This document shows positions 33,801-48,700 of a stretch of DNA of 64,000 nucleotides, piece by piece (position 1 is the first letter of the stretch; each line of letters starts with the position of its first letter). Below the pieces are notes generated by a model. The model was not told the origin of the DNA and did no database searches. It was given only the letters and a program-made list of their open reading frames with translations. Origin of the DNA: Cyanoderma ruficeps (Eukaryota > Chordata > Aves > Passeriformes > Timaliidae); the NCBI GenBank assembly GCA_008694505.1, contig VZDJ01007747.1:13477287-13541286 (forward strand), read 5' to 3'. The position numbers and the translations under genes were made by a program.

Positions 33801-36340
33801 AAATAATTATATTGCTTCTTGACGTGATAGATATGCAGTGAACTTATCCACTGAGAAATGGATGCCTCTATTTAATGTCTAACTTTTTGCTCGTCTTGAA
33901 AGTAAAAAATTACCAGGTTATCCTGCCCAGACAATTATCCAAGGCATCTACATTAGCAAAAAAAGGAGACCATTAGCTCACTTCCTCTCTCTACTAGAAA
34001 TAGGTAAATACCTCTAACAGTTAATAGGCATCTGAAATGAGTCTCATTGTTTGTATATATTCCAGCCTCTTTCCATTAATTATACAGGGAGTAAGCTCTT
34101 AATTTAGTTTAGTAATAAGATCAAATGTAATGGATCAGGATCTAAAACCTATCTGAAAGAAGAGAAGAACATCCTGAAGACTGGCATTACCTGGTGCATT
34201 TCACAGTACATCACCTTGCTTATTTTGAGAATTGGCCAATGAAGGTGATCTATTAATGACAGCAGTATAGTGTCTCTTACACTGAAAATTTTTTAAAAAT
34301 TAAAAAAAAAAAGTAGAAGGAAACCTCGACACAAGATGAAGTATGCAAAGGAATGATAGAATAATGGAACTACAATGCTGTAATAATATCTAATATTTTG
34401 CCATCAAACAACTATGAATAGCAAGAACAGGTTATTTGACTTATTTCCTATGTAGGAAATAATTTTTATATTATAGGTTGTAACTTCTGCAATGGGCATT
34501 ACATAATCTGAAATTTAAAATATTAAAGGTTATAAAGTCCTTTGTTTATATCTTTTGAAGAGTTGTGCAAATGAAGGCCAGAGAGATTTAAGGATGTAAT
34601 TCATACTGAAAATGACTGTCAGTTTGTTTTTTTTTCTTATTCCTATTCATCATATATTTTCTGTACTTTGCATAGCAGCATAATAGATGTTTCCATGTAA
34701 GAGTGTGTTCTTTATTTTTTTTTGAGAAGGCTGACTTGTCTTCAGCCACATAGTCTGTTTACTGTGAAGTAAACTTGGATAAACAGTGACATGTGTGGAT
34801 CTCGTCAGCAACGTGTGGTCTCTTGCTCATATAGTGCCTGAAACTACCACCACATTCACCAACTTGGACACCTTTCTACTTAAAAGAATTCACTGTGGTG
34901 CTATTGGAATAGTTTTATTTATATTTATAAATGACATCAAGTAATGCTTTCTTGCTACAGTAGCAACTAGCTTTTAATAAATTTCAGCCTTGGTCTATGT
35001 CAGTGTTCCTTGAGTCTGCTCTTCCTGCAATTGTCAATAGAATATGTGTTCACAACCTCATTTTACAAAAGTGCCATACCACAGTAGCATTTCTGAGTGT
35101 GTTACAGATGAGATTTTAATGTAAAGATTTGGACTTCAACTCTTTTGCCCACAAAAAAGTTAGAGCTTCTCAAATGCTGTTGTGTTTGTGAATGTAAAAT
35201 AGCTATTTAGATGATCCATGGTAACTTTTAGGTAAGAAATTATGTTTTTATTCTCAGTGTTTTGGAAAACTCTTAGACATCTGGCTTAGTAAGCTACAAA
35301 GTAGATTCCTGCTGGCTATCATTTGTCACTTATATTGCTTATGTTAAGTTTAAAATTGGCTTTTATTCCTTTTCTATATGTTCCTTCTGATAATGGGGCT
35401 GTTCTGAATAAATGCAGTCACCAGAAAACTTTATCACATCTCTTTTTTCCATGTTATTTATAGCTTGCATTTTATGTATCAAATAGCAAGCTTTATGCAT
35501 ATACTAAGGCAAAACATCTTTTATTTTAATTTAAACTAATTAAGAGAAAAAAATGCTGAAATTTAATGAGCACTTCCTTTTTTGACATATTGTTGTCTAC
35601 TAGAATTTGAGGTAGAATTAGAATTCATTTTACTTTCACTTTACGTGTCATTACTGAGGTTGCCACCTCCTGCAGCAATACCAACCTCTGAAATACTGTG
35701 CCTGCCTTTATTCCCCTTCGATTATTTAGGCAAGGTCTGATTAACCAAGCCTCTGAAAGTACACCTCTCTTAACACTCTGTCTACTTTGAGCTTGTGTTA
35801 CACATCTATATCTAAAAACTTTACTAGCTTAATGGATATAACAAATATATTACTTATGGAAACTTAGTTTTCAGTCATAGTTCTTCAGTTTTTGTTTCAA
35901 GAACTTGTTACTGTCACTTCAAATTAAATTAGAATGGTCAGGCTACTTCAGCCCTGAATGAAACTATTCCAGCTAAATTCTGCATTGGTTTAAATAAACA
36001 GTTTACTTTCAAGTCTTCATGGAAAGACGTGAAAATATTTTCATAGTTTTTACCACTTAACGCAAAAAAGCATTGAGGAGTTCAGGGCTCTCTAACAGCA
36101 GTCATAAAAATAAAATTAAAGATGAAAAATGAAAAATCTCTGCTTTATATAATCTGTAAATAAACAATTTCTTTTTATATATCTTTCCTATTACTGCTCT
36201 TTCCTCTTACTCTTTTCTATTACTGTTTCAAATTATTGCCAGGTTAGATTTTCAGCTTAAAAATTTGATTTTCTGTTTGCCTGTTAACTTCTTATGGATC
36301 TTGCTTGAACCCAGGCAAGCATTTTGTGACCTCACCACAC
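30887..36340. other. AT-rich non-coding sequence
   Basis: No gene or transposon recognised. The parts at 32320-32430 and 34020-34290 have features of possible regulatory DNA (see findings). Minus-strand frames at 32194-32427 (77 codons) and 32561-32896 (111 codons) are not recognised proteins. Confidence 0.5.
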
Positions 36341-36685
36341 TTGGACAAGGAGTTCTGTATGTCTATCACCTACTTAGTGAAAAATCACTTTTTTTTTTTT
36401 TTTTCCTCTACTTTTGTTTTGTGTCTTATCATTCTGGCACCTAGTTCTTGTGAATGATTGCTCTCTAGCCTCTCCCTCCATGATAGTCCTGTTTTATAAA
36501 CAGCCCAAAAGTCACACCTGCTGCACATTGCAGAGTCCTAGGTTACTCTTATCTGTTCTTGTGTGGAAAGTCTTCCATTATTTTGGAGCTTCGCTTAAGT
36601 AATCAGACTTCCTCAGTTCTGTCTTATTTTCCCTGAGACAAAGGCACAGAATAATACACAGTTCCCAAAGTGTGAGCAAGCCAAA
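36341..36685 (-). mobile_element. Old CR1-clade/L3-like LINE, 3' part
   Basis: On the plus strand the order matches the reversed 3' part of old LINEs seen in turtles and other reptiles: 'ggacaaggagttctgtatgt', a T run, 'cacctagttcttgtgaatga', 'ccatgatagtcctgttttat', 'gtgtggaaagtcttccatta', 'ataatacacagttcccaaag' and 'gtgagcaagcca'. The spacing of these blocks is as in the family. No frame survives. It is far more diverged than the other CR1 copies here. Confidence 0.62.
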
Positions 36686-39600
36686 AATCTAGCAGGAGGT
36701 GGCATGAAATGACGGTTTGAATATGATCAAATAGTGTTATGCATGTTGAGCCAGTATATTCCAGAAGTCTCTTCTAAATCCTATAATACAAGTTGCAACC
36801 TAAATGGTGACACTGGTCATCTTTCTGTCAGTTTGTCCCTCTAAATTTTAATAATGGCAAACTTTAAACTTCAGTATGTTATTTGCACCTTCTTAATTTT
36901 TTTCATGTGTCAGGAAGCTGAGGGAAGCATTTTCCGGTGTAAGGCTTCACAAACATTCCAGCCCACCAAGATTCTTGTAGCTTAATTTGGCCATTCATTT
37001 ACCCCCCCACCCCCAGTGGGATGGGGTACAGAATAGGAAGAACAAAAGTGGAAAGTATCATGGGTGAACAGAAAGACAATTTAACAAGTGAGAAAGCCTG
37101 TAGTTTCCCAGATACTCCTTCTTTCCCTTCCTTAAGACACATGATATTTATGCCTTTTACTGTCTTCAGTGAAATTGAAGATCCCCATGATATTTCAAAG
37201 TTAATAGAGAACAGACTTGCAATGACATCAACCATCTCCTTCAACAGCACAACAGCCTAACCACCATTCCATCTCTGGTTCTCAGTATGTCCAGTTTGTT
37301 TAAGTGGTCCCTAAATCAACCTTTGCCTTGTTTCAAAAGCTGCTGAAAAACAAAGTTTTGGTATATGTTAATGTGTTATTCTTCTGAGTTTTTAAATGTT
37401 TTCCCCATCTCCAAATAGTTTTGGGATTTTTAACTGAAAAAAAAAATAGAAACATTTTCCATACCACACTGAATAAAAATCTTCTTGTTTTATATCAAGA
37501 AAATAATTTTCCCATATTATACCAAGATAAAATTTTAAATCCTTAGATCTTCCTATATTATATCAGGAAAACTCTTAGACAAGATTATCCTATATATAGG
37601 AACATCTCCATCATTTGCTTTTAAATTATCTCAAGAACAATCTCTAGATTGTAGAGCGCAGAAAACAATATTATAAATCAAGAGCCTACTTGAATAACAA
37701 ATATGCCCAAATGCTAATAACACATTACAAAATTCTCAGCTACAAAATATATTTTAATAGCATATCTACGCTTTCAAATATTATTCTGTTTACATTTAAG
37801 GAAACTTCAAAATTTAATCTGCTTAAATGCAAATAAAGATTCTAGCTGCGGGCACCATCCTGTGCTCCCCATGTTCAGTCACTACATTGATTGTTAGAAA
37901 TGGACACAGCATGTCAGCCTCTGTTTGTTTGATTATTTTCCCTAGGAGCAATTCATTCAGACTTAGGTTGCATTAATGTACTATTGATAATTGTTGAGCA
38001 ATCCAATTTTTCTTATTTTCTTTTAGCCTATAATTTTCATGATGTTTTAAGAGTACAGTTTGTGTTTATCTTCATATGAAATCTTATTAACTAAAGTGCT
38101 AAAACTAATCATCATCTTTGAACTTTTCAGCTTCATTTAGGCCTGCACTTACACCAGTGATACTTCAGATCACAGCTTCCTCACTTTGAAACAGACATTC
38201 ATGAGAATAAGTAACCATCCTCTTTGAGGACACAGAAAATTTTCTTTGGAAGGACATCATTACCTGGAAAATTATCAGTGGACAGATGAAAAACTCCGCT
38301 AGGACACTGCTGACACTTAATAGGGAGATGAGAAATAAGGAGGATAACACAAAACTGGCACTTGATAAAAGATGCCACCAAGAAGCTTCAACATTGTTTA
38401 AATTGTCTAGTTGGATTTCAGGACCAGAACTGTCCCTAAGACTAAGACTAAAATGTCACAGGAAAACATGCAGTATCCATGTCCAGATACTAGAAACTGA
38501 CATTTTTGCCTTCCATACAAATCGAAAAAAAAAAAAAGCACCCACCAAAACTTTCAAAAACAAAGCACTTCTTTCCAGTCTGAAGCTCAATATTTGTCCC
38601 TGATGAAAAGAAGAATATAAAATCTCAGCTTTACTTCATTCTGTGTTCCGTCATCCTATTCTGCCTACATTTACTAAAAATGTTATGTATGAAAACTAGC
38701 AAATAGAGCTAAATCCATTGATAGATAAAGAAATACATAGGCAGGTAAATGGAAAGTGATGTTTGGGATTTGCCAGATCTTTTTTTTCCCTGAGATTTTG
38801 GATGCTGATTAACATATGAGCTAACTTCAAATATGCTTGTGGCAGTCGTAAAAAGAATGGACAATACCTCCCTAATTCTGACAACAGCATGAAAATGCCT
38901 TTTCACATATTGGGAAAAAACTTATTGAATAAATATTCATGTTCATGTTTGAAACAAAATGGATTCTTAAAGGTATGTAATATTTTAAATAAAAAGAATA
39001 TACTAATTTGTAAAAAACATGAGAATAGTAAAAAGATAAAATATTTTTAGTTGATCATAGCAAACTTAGTACATGTCCAAGTCCATTACAGGAGATGAAA
39101 TATACTAATTTATTTTTGAAATTTACCTTAATATACATTATGAGCCAAAAAGATTACCACACCTTTTAAAATGTTAAGACAAATGAGAACTATTTTAAAT
39201 AGGAACAAATAGGAAGAAATAGGAACACTACTTATTTTAAAAGCGAAAAGAAAAGAAAGTAAGTTTTATAAACTATCAACTAAATAAGAGTACCTGTAGA
39301 AACTCTAAAGTTAGGATGAAAATAAATTGACAACACTATTATATAAAAAAACAAAACACTGTTTCTTCTGGCTTGCTGTTGACTTCTGGTATCATCATTG
39401 CTTGGATTCTTTGACTACATAATTATATAATTGTGCATTTCATGTAAATTCATATAACTTTTGGCCTTAGAAAGCATAAGTGAGTTTGGAAGACCACAGG
39501 AACAGACTAAAGGTAGCATCCATGAACTGAGCAAACAGCATCATCAGAAGTTAAATTTTGGCACTCAACAGGCTGTTCTTCTATCAAAACATTTGTCAAC

Positions 39601-40566
39601 CATTTCAAGCATGCATCCTACCTCTAAAAATCAACTATTCATGTTTTTAAAAGCAAAGATATTTAATTTTTTTTTCTGTGGATTGTCTTAAACCTGGACT
39701 TTTCTATGTTGAAGTTATTAATACAAGCCTTCTGAAAACTGACTGAGAGTGTAGTGAGCCCACCAGGTAGTCCAAAACATACGTTTTACCCTGTAATAAC
39801 TTCACTAGGAGGTAATGAGTTTACCAGAAGGTCCTGGGTAACCTTTGCTACTTCAGGTGATTACCAGAAAACTCTGAACCTCCACTGTGCAAATTCCCAT
39901 AGGATATATAAAAGTACAGGTGTGGGACACAGGAAACAGTGCAAGTTTATGTACTCTGAAAGTCTTTCACTATTTTCTTTATCTACTTGATGTTTATAAA
40001 GCTTTGTAGTTATCCACTCTTGGCCAGGAAAGTGTCCTGAATGCAGCGTACAAACAATTTCCTCCAAACCTATACAATGAATAAGGACTTTTTTTATGTT
40101 GCTGTTGCATTTCTTTATTTTCTTTTCTCAATTTTATCTCATATTGTCTGGACAGTCCAACATATTTTTTTTTTATTTTGCAATGGAATCGAGGGAATAC
40201 TGCTCCTTGACCAGAATGTTGACACCATTGTTTTTCTCAATGCATATTACTAAAAAACTATTTACGTATCTATCTTACTGTTCCTACATGGCTAAATTTT
40301 CAGAAACAGTTACAGATTTATGTTAAGACCCATAGGAAATAATGTTATTATTTACAGTTACAGTTATAACTGTGGGAATTAAATAATGGAATGTAAGTGT
40401 GTTGTCCAGAATGGCCGCTGAAAGTAGAAAAAAAACCTGAAGTAATAAAGACACAATGATTTATTTCATGTGATATCTCAGGAGACCCCAGCAATTTTAA
40501 AGACTAAATTATTGTTATGGGAAAGAAAATCCATAGGAAGGCTCAAGTGTGTTATGACCTACTTAT

Positions 40567-40569
<3 letters not shown>
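36686..40569. other. Non-coding sequence, nothing assigned
   Basis: No gene or transposon recognised. A short C run lies at about 37001-37015. Opposed frames of 79-83 codons at 36999-37260 and a 105-codon frame at 38286-38603 are not recognised. A 10-bp unit (AAATAGGAAC/G) is repeated three times at 39197-39226. Confidence 0.5.

Positions 40570-40609
<40 letters not shown>
40570..40609. repeat. (TA)20 dinucleotide repeat
   Basis: Forty bases of perfect AT alternation. It is likely length-polymorphic and may form a cruciform. Confidence 0.97.
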
Positions 40610-40613
<4 letters not shown>

Positions 40614-43600
40614 TATCAAAAATCAAGCCTCAAACTTCTTGAAAAAGAATAAAGTTCCAGTTTTGAAAAACATTTAGGTCATATTCTAAGGTGATATAGA
40701 TCCACATATAAGTCAGGTGTCTTTCCATGTATTTATGACAATTTATGCAAATTTATTTAACCACATTAAAGAATAATTTTAATGAAACAATGCAAGTTTG
40801 AAAGCAAACAGAGAGAAAGATGAAAAAACTCAATGTGGTTACTAAGCAAACTTGAAGACAGTGTCCACTAGTATGCAGTGTCTAAAACACTCCAAACATC
40901 TGGTACCAAAATAAATCCAGGTGCAAGTGTGGCAATATTTTTAGAGCCATTGAATATTGGGTATATATTTGAAATTGACTTTTGGAGACTTTAAAAAAAG
41001 TTACAATATATCAATTTGTAAGTGAAACAAATTTTAAGAACGTATATTTGCCCTTTTCTCTTTAAATATGAAGATTTTTCAACAGCGACCTGACGATTTT
41101 ATATTTTGAGAAATGATTGCAGGAACTCACATTGCAAAGGATATTCAGTGCCAGAAATCTATGCAAAAATGGTTTCCAAACATTGATTTTTACACCAGAG
41201 ATGCAACAAAATCAAAAGAAAATATTATATTTTTATATATGTGTGATTTATCAAAATAAGGGGTCTAGGTTTCATAGGAGTAATCATGGAGGTTGGTGGA
41301 GCTGCTGATATAAATTTTTATCCCACTGGGTACAAACACTTTGTGTTGAATACATCAATGGTACACTGACCTCAAAAAATTAATTTGTGGCAATATTAGA
41401 ATTGTCTACCAAATATGAAATCATGAATAGGAAGCAGAAAATGCAGATGCAAAACATACCTGTTCCAAGTCTGTTTCTGATTTTGCATGTTCTGTTCACA
41501 AGTTCATGTACTGCAGATACCCTTATACAAAGGTATATATAACTAGTTCCTGGGAAGTTTCTTCCCTCCTCGCTTCTTCCTTGCTTGACCCCACAGTTCT
41601 TGTTGCAAGGAAGTCTCACATTTATGTTTAGATACAGTTGGAAGCTGATCTGAACATATCTGTATAATTTTTATCCCCTCTTCACTTCTTTTTTATTTTT
41701 TAATTTTTTTTTTTTTTTGTTAAAAGATTAGACAGACCCCCATCATCAACTACGTATAGTTTTCCTGCTGCCCTGAATTTTGTTCAGGAAAAACAAAACA
41801 AAAATCATGGTAAAAAAGATTCTGTGATACTTGTTATTGTTTTCATTAGTGGAAGTTTGTTGGAGGAAATTTAAGGAAAAAATAATGCAAAGTTATTATA
41901 CTTTCCCATTGGGTTGTTTGTCTGCTTTTCAAACAAACAGTGATTCTCAGTGAAAAGATTCTGAAGAAAGACATATTTTGATATTTGCATACCTAAAAGC
42001 TACATCTATAATGTCTGAATGCTGAAAAACAAAAAAAAAATGGGGGGGCTCGCTATTCCCAAAATACAGAAAAACACTCCTTGTCAAATACTTGTGTAAT
42101 AGATTGTCATTTAAGGGTTTATTTGAAGCTGCATAAAATAGTTTTGTTGCTTGCTCTTCTTGGCAAGAATAGCAGCAGCAAAATCAGCAAAGCAGATAAA
42201 TTCATGTTTCTTTCAGTGCAGGGAGCTTAGTTACCTGAGATATGTGGGTTTTTTAAAATGGTGAACTTTACCACCTATACTAGTACAGATCTTTAAGTAA
42301 AATACTACTTTAAGCACTGCTGCAGTAATGGCCAGCAATGAGGGGGAATCCTAAAGCACTCAAGAAGAACTCTGAAGTTCTTCAGAAGTACTTCAAGAAG
42401 AAGAAAAGTAGCAAATCCTTTGATGCAGTGTGACAGAATGACTCAAAAAAGATATCATTTGATTGTTTGCTTAGCCGCTGAATCACACTGAGGCTGCCTG
42501 TGTTTGCATTTCCCTCCCAAGACCAGAAAAAGCCAAAATTCTCTTATTTAAAATTGTTTCCTCCTCTGGTATTTCATTCTTTAATCATCTGTTCAAAAGC
42601 TCACTCAGTGGAATCATCCTTTCCACATACATTATTTCTTCACCAGCCTTTTATGAGTCCTGTGTTTCTGTTAGTCTTTTTACACATAACTTTCCATTCA
42701 TCCAACTGACATATCAGAAAGATTGGATAACGCTGACCATCAAGGTAGTTGTTTCCTTTGGGCTACAGCCTGAAAATTTGCTTGAAGAAATGCTGAGCTA
42801 TTTGACATATGCTTGATCATGGACTCAAGGACAAAGAATTTCCAGGCTTATATCCAAACTACGTCTTGTTTGCAAGCAAACTGCACTTCATTGTATATCC
42901 TGTCATGGTGAATCAAAATTGATAATCCATCTCTGGTGCGGATATACTCGGCTTCTCGAACTGCCACTTGATATATTCAGTGAGATTATATTCTTGCACA
43001 ATATGCACATAATTACATGGATAAGACTACCCAAATGGCACACAGATGACATTGAAATACCTCACATTGAAATCTGTTGTCTTTCAAAACACTGATAAGG
43101 ATGTCATTTTCCTGCAATCTACTCCAGTTCTTATATTACTGCATGTAAGTATCTTGACTTTGAGTACCCTGAAAATATAGTGATTTCCTCTGTCTGTAAA
43201 ATCCCATGATGTATACAAAAATATACTGTGAATTTTTATTTCTTCATTTGTTACATTATTAAAGGATACAGGGACTATAATGAGTCCTTTTCTAAACAAA
43301 GCCCAAAGTAATATTTACATCCTTCTTCTGTGCCTAGACTGCCATTTGCAATCAATAAAACTTATTGTCTTGGGATGAATTTTAACTAATGTTATTGACA
43401 ATGTTACTAAACTGCTTGTTAATCAATTTATTCTTATGAAGAAAAAGATGACCAACAGAAAAGCATGTAGAGGAAACAAATATATCTGTCAGAGATATTT
43501 GTTAAATTTCTGGAAAAATCTTTGTTTAAATACATTCTTCCACCTCTTTTGAATCATAATAAATTAATTTATATTCTTATCAAACTTAACCATTTTTAAA

Positions 43601-45127
43601 CAAGAAAATCTCTAAACCAAATCCAAATAATAACCACACCCTCATCTTAAAAAGCAACAAAATTATTTACTCTTATTTCATTGGTAGCAAAAAAGTTATT
43701 CAGCATTTCCACTACACTGCAAGAGTTATCACATATTCCTCTGTAGACTTAACGTTTAAAGATGAAACAAAAAAACCTCTTCTTTCTTCACACCTCAAGT
43801 TTTAAAGTGTTAAAATTAGTGTCACACTTCTCTGGTGGAATCCCTAAAGCTTGTCTGTCTCTCACTTCCAAACCAGACAGCATTTCAGTAAAGAAACTAA
43901 CTCTTAACAGAGTTGGATCCCCTCTGTCTTTTATAGCAAATTGCCTTCCAGTTTGAAATGTCTTGCAACCACAAACTAGTATTGACTTAAATTAAATAGC
44001 TTGCTATATTATCTCTTCTGCATTTTTAGTTATTACTTATTTTTTATATGTGATTTCTTTGGTGGATGTAGCATTTTGCATTGATCCTCTCCAAAGGTTA
44101 GTTTTAGGTTTTTAGCCAATTCTCCAGATTCACTAAAATCATTTCAGTCAAGTCACATGTTGTTCTGTGCCAGTGTTTTCCAGTCATTCTTCTTTAGTAC
44201 AAGGAAAAGTTTCCTAAGCAGTTTTTCCTGTCCTGTAACTTAGAAGTTGAAATGTTTAAGATAAGAGCATAAAAAAAATATGATAAGACGATGTCAGTGT
44301 CTTATAAATTATCCAATATGAGTTATCAAAGAGAATCTTTAGTCCCTAAACCTATTGCTTTGTATGACTGAGTTCCCTTATATGGTATTCCAAAAAAGGC
44401 CTGTCTTCAATCAGCATTATAAACCTTCAGCATGTCCTGAAGCTAAAGTAGACCTCTGTTTTAAGTCACTGCAAAAGTAGAAGCTGTCAGTCCTCTACCT
44501 TACCAGAATACATTCATTTTCAGAGGTTGAGTTCATATTCCATTTTCCATGTATTTCTTCAATTACAAAGAGTAACCTACCCAATGGGTGTGCTTTGAGA
44601 ATGCCATGGAGGAAAAAGAAACGGGGAAATACTTGACAGGATTTAGATATAAGATCCAAGGTTCCCAACCACACTATATCTAATGTACTTGTGGGCATAT
44701 TGGGGGGAAGATCATCAAAACATGAAGAAGATTTAGCGTGTAACTTTGTTTCCTAAGAGGTCTGCATTCTGCAATGATCTGTTGACATGCACATGGTCAG
44801 GCACCTACTGCCTGGGACCCAAAGGCTGTTTATTTTAGTAGTTAGATAACCCACTAACTTTATGAGTTGTTCTGATCATTCTCTGACCACACCCATTAAA
44901 CCAAGTCTTGCACAAACCATATGCGAAATTCAAACTTCAGGTGTTATGTGTCTTATTAAGTGAGTAGTCAGTATCCTCCTAAAGGAAGTGAAACACATTT
45001 TCTCTCTAATTAACTTTGAGTCTAAGCCTCTAACAAATATTTTGCCTTTTGCTTGTGTCTAAATTAATTCAATACATTTTATGGATTTTTCTCAACTGCT
45101 CAAAGGAAAGTTGAATATGATTTAACA
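40610..45127. other. AT-rich non-coding sequence
   Basis: No gene or transposon recognised. Poly(T) lies at about 41697-41719. A small hairpin (7-bp arms GAAGAAC/GTTCTTC) lies at 42364-42383. Confidence 0.5.
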
Positions 45128-45710
45128 GTGCACCCTGGCAACCAAGGCTGATCAAGGGAGGCAATTTTCCCACTCTGCTCTGGTGTAACCTCACCTCAAA
45201 TATTGTGTGCAGTTTTGGATACCAAAATATAAGAAGGATATTAAGCTATCCTTATCCTGAGAGTGTTCAAAGGAGGGCTATAAATATGGTGAAGTGCCTT
45301 GAAGGGAAGCCGTATGAGGAGCAGCTGAGGTCACTTGGTCTGTTCAGCCTGGGGAAGAGGCTGAGGGGAGACCTCCGTGCTCTCTAAAGTTTCCTCATGA
45401 GGGGAAGAGGAGGGGCAGGCACTGATCTCTTCTCTGTGCTGACCAGAGACAGGACCCAAGGGAATGGCCTGAAGTTGTGTCAGGGGAAGTTTAGGGTGGG
45501 TATTAGAAAAAGGTTCTTCACCCAGAGGGTGTTTGGCCACTGGAACAGGCTCCCCAGGGAACTGATCACAGCACCAGCCTGACAAAGCTCAAGTGTTTGA
45601 ACAATGCTCTTGGGCACATGGTGTGTCTCTTGGAGATGGTCCTGTGCAGGGCAAGGAGTTGGATTCAACAATCCATGTGAGTCCCTTCCAACTCAGCATA
45701 TTCTATGACT
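45128..45710 (+). mobile_element. CR1 LINE, ORF2 C-terminus and 3' UTR
   Basis: A 5'-truncated CR1. A plus-strand frame at 45205-45387 has the C-terminal blocks [42 protein letters not shown]. The next frame at 45397-45582 holds the RTQGNGLK and [14 protein letters not shown] blocks. The 3' UTR follows ('ggtcctgtgcagggcaagga', 'gagtcccttccaactcagca') and ends in a single ATTCTATG octamer at about 45700-45707. The break between the two frames shows that it is dead, but it is one of the better preserved copies here. Confidence 0.93.
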
Positions 45711-48700
45711 TTTTTGTCTTACTATTATTAAAAACAGCTGTTCCTTTGAAGAGGTGCAAACTTGTTCTGTACTTAAAAAAATAAATTGAAAGTCATCTTC
45801 ATTTATTCCAATACAAAATAGCAATTTCATTGAAATTAAAGATCACTCTGTGTTCTTAGGTGAAGATCACTCACAGCCTGAGATATTTCTCCTTTTAGAT
45901 GACAATATTCTTTGGTGTGTAAATCAAAACTTTGTGGTTTCAAATAAGAAACATAATATTAAAAATAAAAAAATCTCATCACTAGAATACTAGTAAAACT
46001 GTCAAACATCACAGACAACTTGTGTGCAGAGAAAACAGAAATCTATACATCTTAGTCAGGGTGGGAAACAAATTACCCTCCCAACCCTCTGTACAGAGTA
46101 TTTTGCTTGCATCTTCAAAATGATGGAAAATATGTATGAGACTGCAATGGATGGTAAATCCTATGTACTACTGTCCTTAGGCATATGTAATCCTTCAATA
46201 TAAATAGTTACTCCCATATATTACATAAAACTAAGAGTTTACTACACAGCAAATAAAAGGAGGAAAGGGATTAAGGGATTCTGATGTAATTTGACAAACT
46301 ATTGCATTTTCTTTTTCTTAGAATCTTATGTTCAGTTTTGACTAGTACATGTACAAGAACATTATAGTTTGAAAAAGTGTTTTATAAAAAGGTCCATTCT
46401 TTGCAGTGTCCAAATAAAATTAACACAGTGGTTCTCATATAACTTTTGGAAAGAGAATGCAACAGGGATTATCATCAAAACAATAATATATAATATATAT
46501 AAAACACTGTAAAATATTGTTTAACATTCTCCAAGAGAGTAAAAAGAAAAGCTGTTAACCTAAAAGTCTGCTGACAGTGACACAGGAACTTCCCACTTTA
46601 TCTCTGCTTCTTAAAGCTCACAAAGCACACAGAGTTATAACATAAAACACCTTTGAACTTCAATGCACACATAGATAGTTCCCCTCTTGCTCACCTCTAG
46701 CAATTTTTATTCAGAGACAGGATCTCAGTCTTTATGATTTTACACTTCAAAACAGTATGTCATTTAGCATCTTTAAGCTTTCAGACAAACAAACACTCAA
46801 GAGCTCACAGGCACTTGTTAAAAAAGCAATCCAAAACTTCTGGACACACAAAGTGATTCCACTCCTGGGATCAGTATTTAAAAAAAACAGGAAATCAACT
46901 CTCAGGATCTCCATAAAACATTCACTGTATACAAGAACTACCTCTTCATTTTATCAATTCTGTCTTGTACTTCTTTCCCCTGAAAAAAAAATCCCCATTA
47001 AACAAGTCAGTTAAACATTTTTCTGGATTTTTATTGAAACATAACACAACAATTCACTCCTTCGCACTAATGTAATAAAAACATACAGTTATCTATCAGT
47101 TCTTCTCTTCACTGAAGGTAACTAAAGCTCAAATAGCAGTCCTCTGTGGAGGATGCTGTTGCTTTTGGAACCAGCCTACATGAACAAGTTACAACTCCTC
47201 CCTTTATAATGTACCCATTTGGGATTCAGTCAGATATTAGAAGGTGACCGAATGTAATTTATTAGATAATTTCCTTACAGTGACTTTTTTTGTACACTTA
47301 CAGTGACTATGGCTGAGGTGTACTATCTCTAGGCAATTTTAGGTCCACATATTAATTGTTGTTCTGTATTTTGTATGTAAGCCAAAAATAAAAAATAACA
47401 TTAATGAAACTGACGTTTTCTTTTTCCATATCTTCCTTTGACCCAAATGCTCACGTCATTTAGAAAGCATGTGGATCACAGGATGAAGAAGATATTATTA
47501 AGCAGCTATGACTAAATGTGTATCTTCTTAGATGCTTTCAAACTTCTCAGGGTGCTCAGGTTTTGCCATAAATTGAAGATTTTTAAACCATTTTTTTCAC
47601 AATTGCTGTCAATATCAATGGTAGAAACAATGGCTTATGTTTACACACAGGTGATGTCCACCCGCTTGGGCTTTGCTTCCATTATGTCAGATGATCAGAA
47701 TTAAATATTGCCCAAACAACTGAGACAATGTAAATCTGATTTGTGAAATCACCTGTAAATGCAGAGGATTTAACACAAGTGACAGAGCTTATGCACCCCA
47801 AGTGTGAAAGATCTCTATGCTGAATGGTTTTCTACACCACTGTAGATAACCAGGGAAAACTAAGCACTGATACAAACTGTAACTTTCCTGAAATCTTCCC
47901 AGTGTCAAAGTAAGATAACCAAATGAAAACAGAGGAAAAAAAAATGAAATGTGTTTCTTGCAGTTGCAACATTTCTATTTTGCCTTCTTTTTTATTCATG
48001 TCACTATGACATGAAAGAAACCTAACACTGAATAACACTGCAGTGGGTTACTCAGTAGGCTGCAATAGCAAAAGAAGAAATTCTCAGTTGCTTTTTGCTT
48101 ACATTTAAGTAACCTTTATCTTGGTTTACTGTTTTATATTTATTCCACAAGGGTACCATAAAGAGAAAAACCTCTAATATCAAAGCCAAAACATACAGTC
48201 TAGTCCAACCTTTCATATAAAATTTCTGCAGGTGGTCACCTGTGTCCCTTTAACTGCTGTGGAGAGAACTGCGGATATTTTCACTAAGTATGCCCTGGTA
48301 AAAAGTGTAAGGATAAAAAACACACATGGATGAGAATAAAAAGAAAAGAAACAAGATGATTTCATTAATTCACAGTGTCATGTGACTATAGAAAATAGAA
48401 GCTTTTATTCATGGAAATGTTCACTTTAGCTTTTACTGCTTCTCCCTGTTCTAATAGAATTAAGGACATTCATTTGAAATAACACTTATTGAGCTATTTT
48501 AAAAATGAATGCACTTTGAAAATAATGTCTATATGTTTCACAAAAGTTTCTTTTTAATAAAAAATGTTATTTGTTATAGGAAGAACAAGGAAAGCTCAAA
48601 AGATTACTTGAAATCATAGACACTTCTGTTCTTATAGAGAGAAATGGCTAACCAAAAGAAATGCAGTGGACAGTTTAAATGAATGATTACATACCTGATT

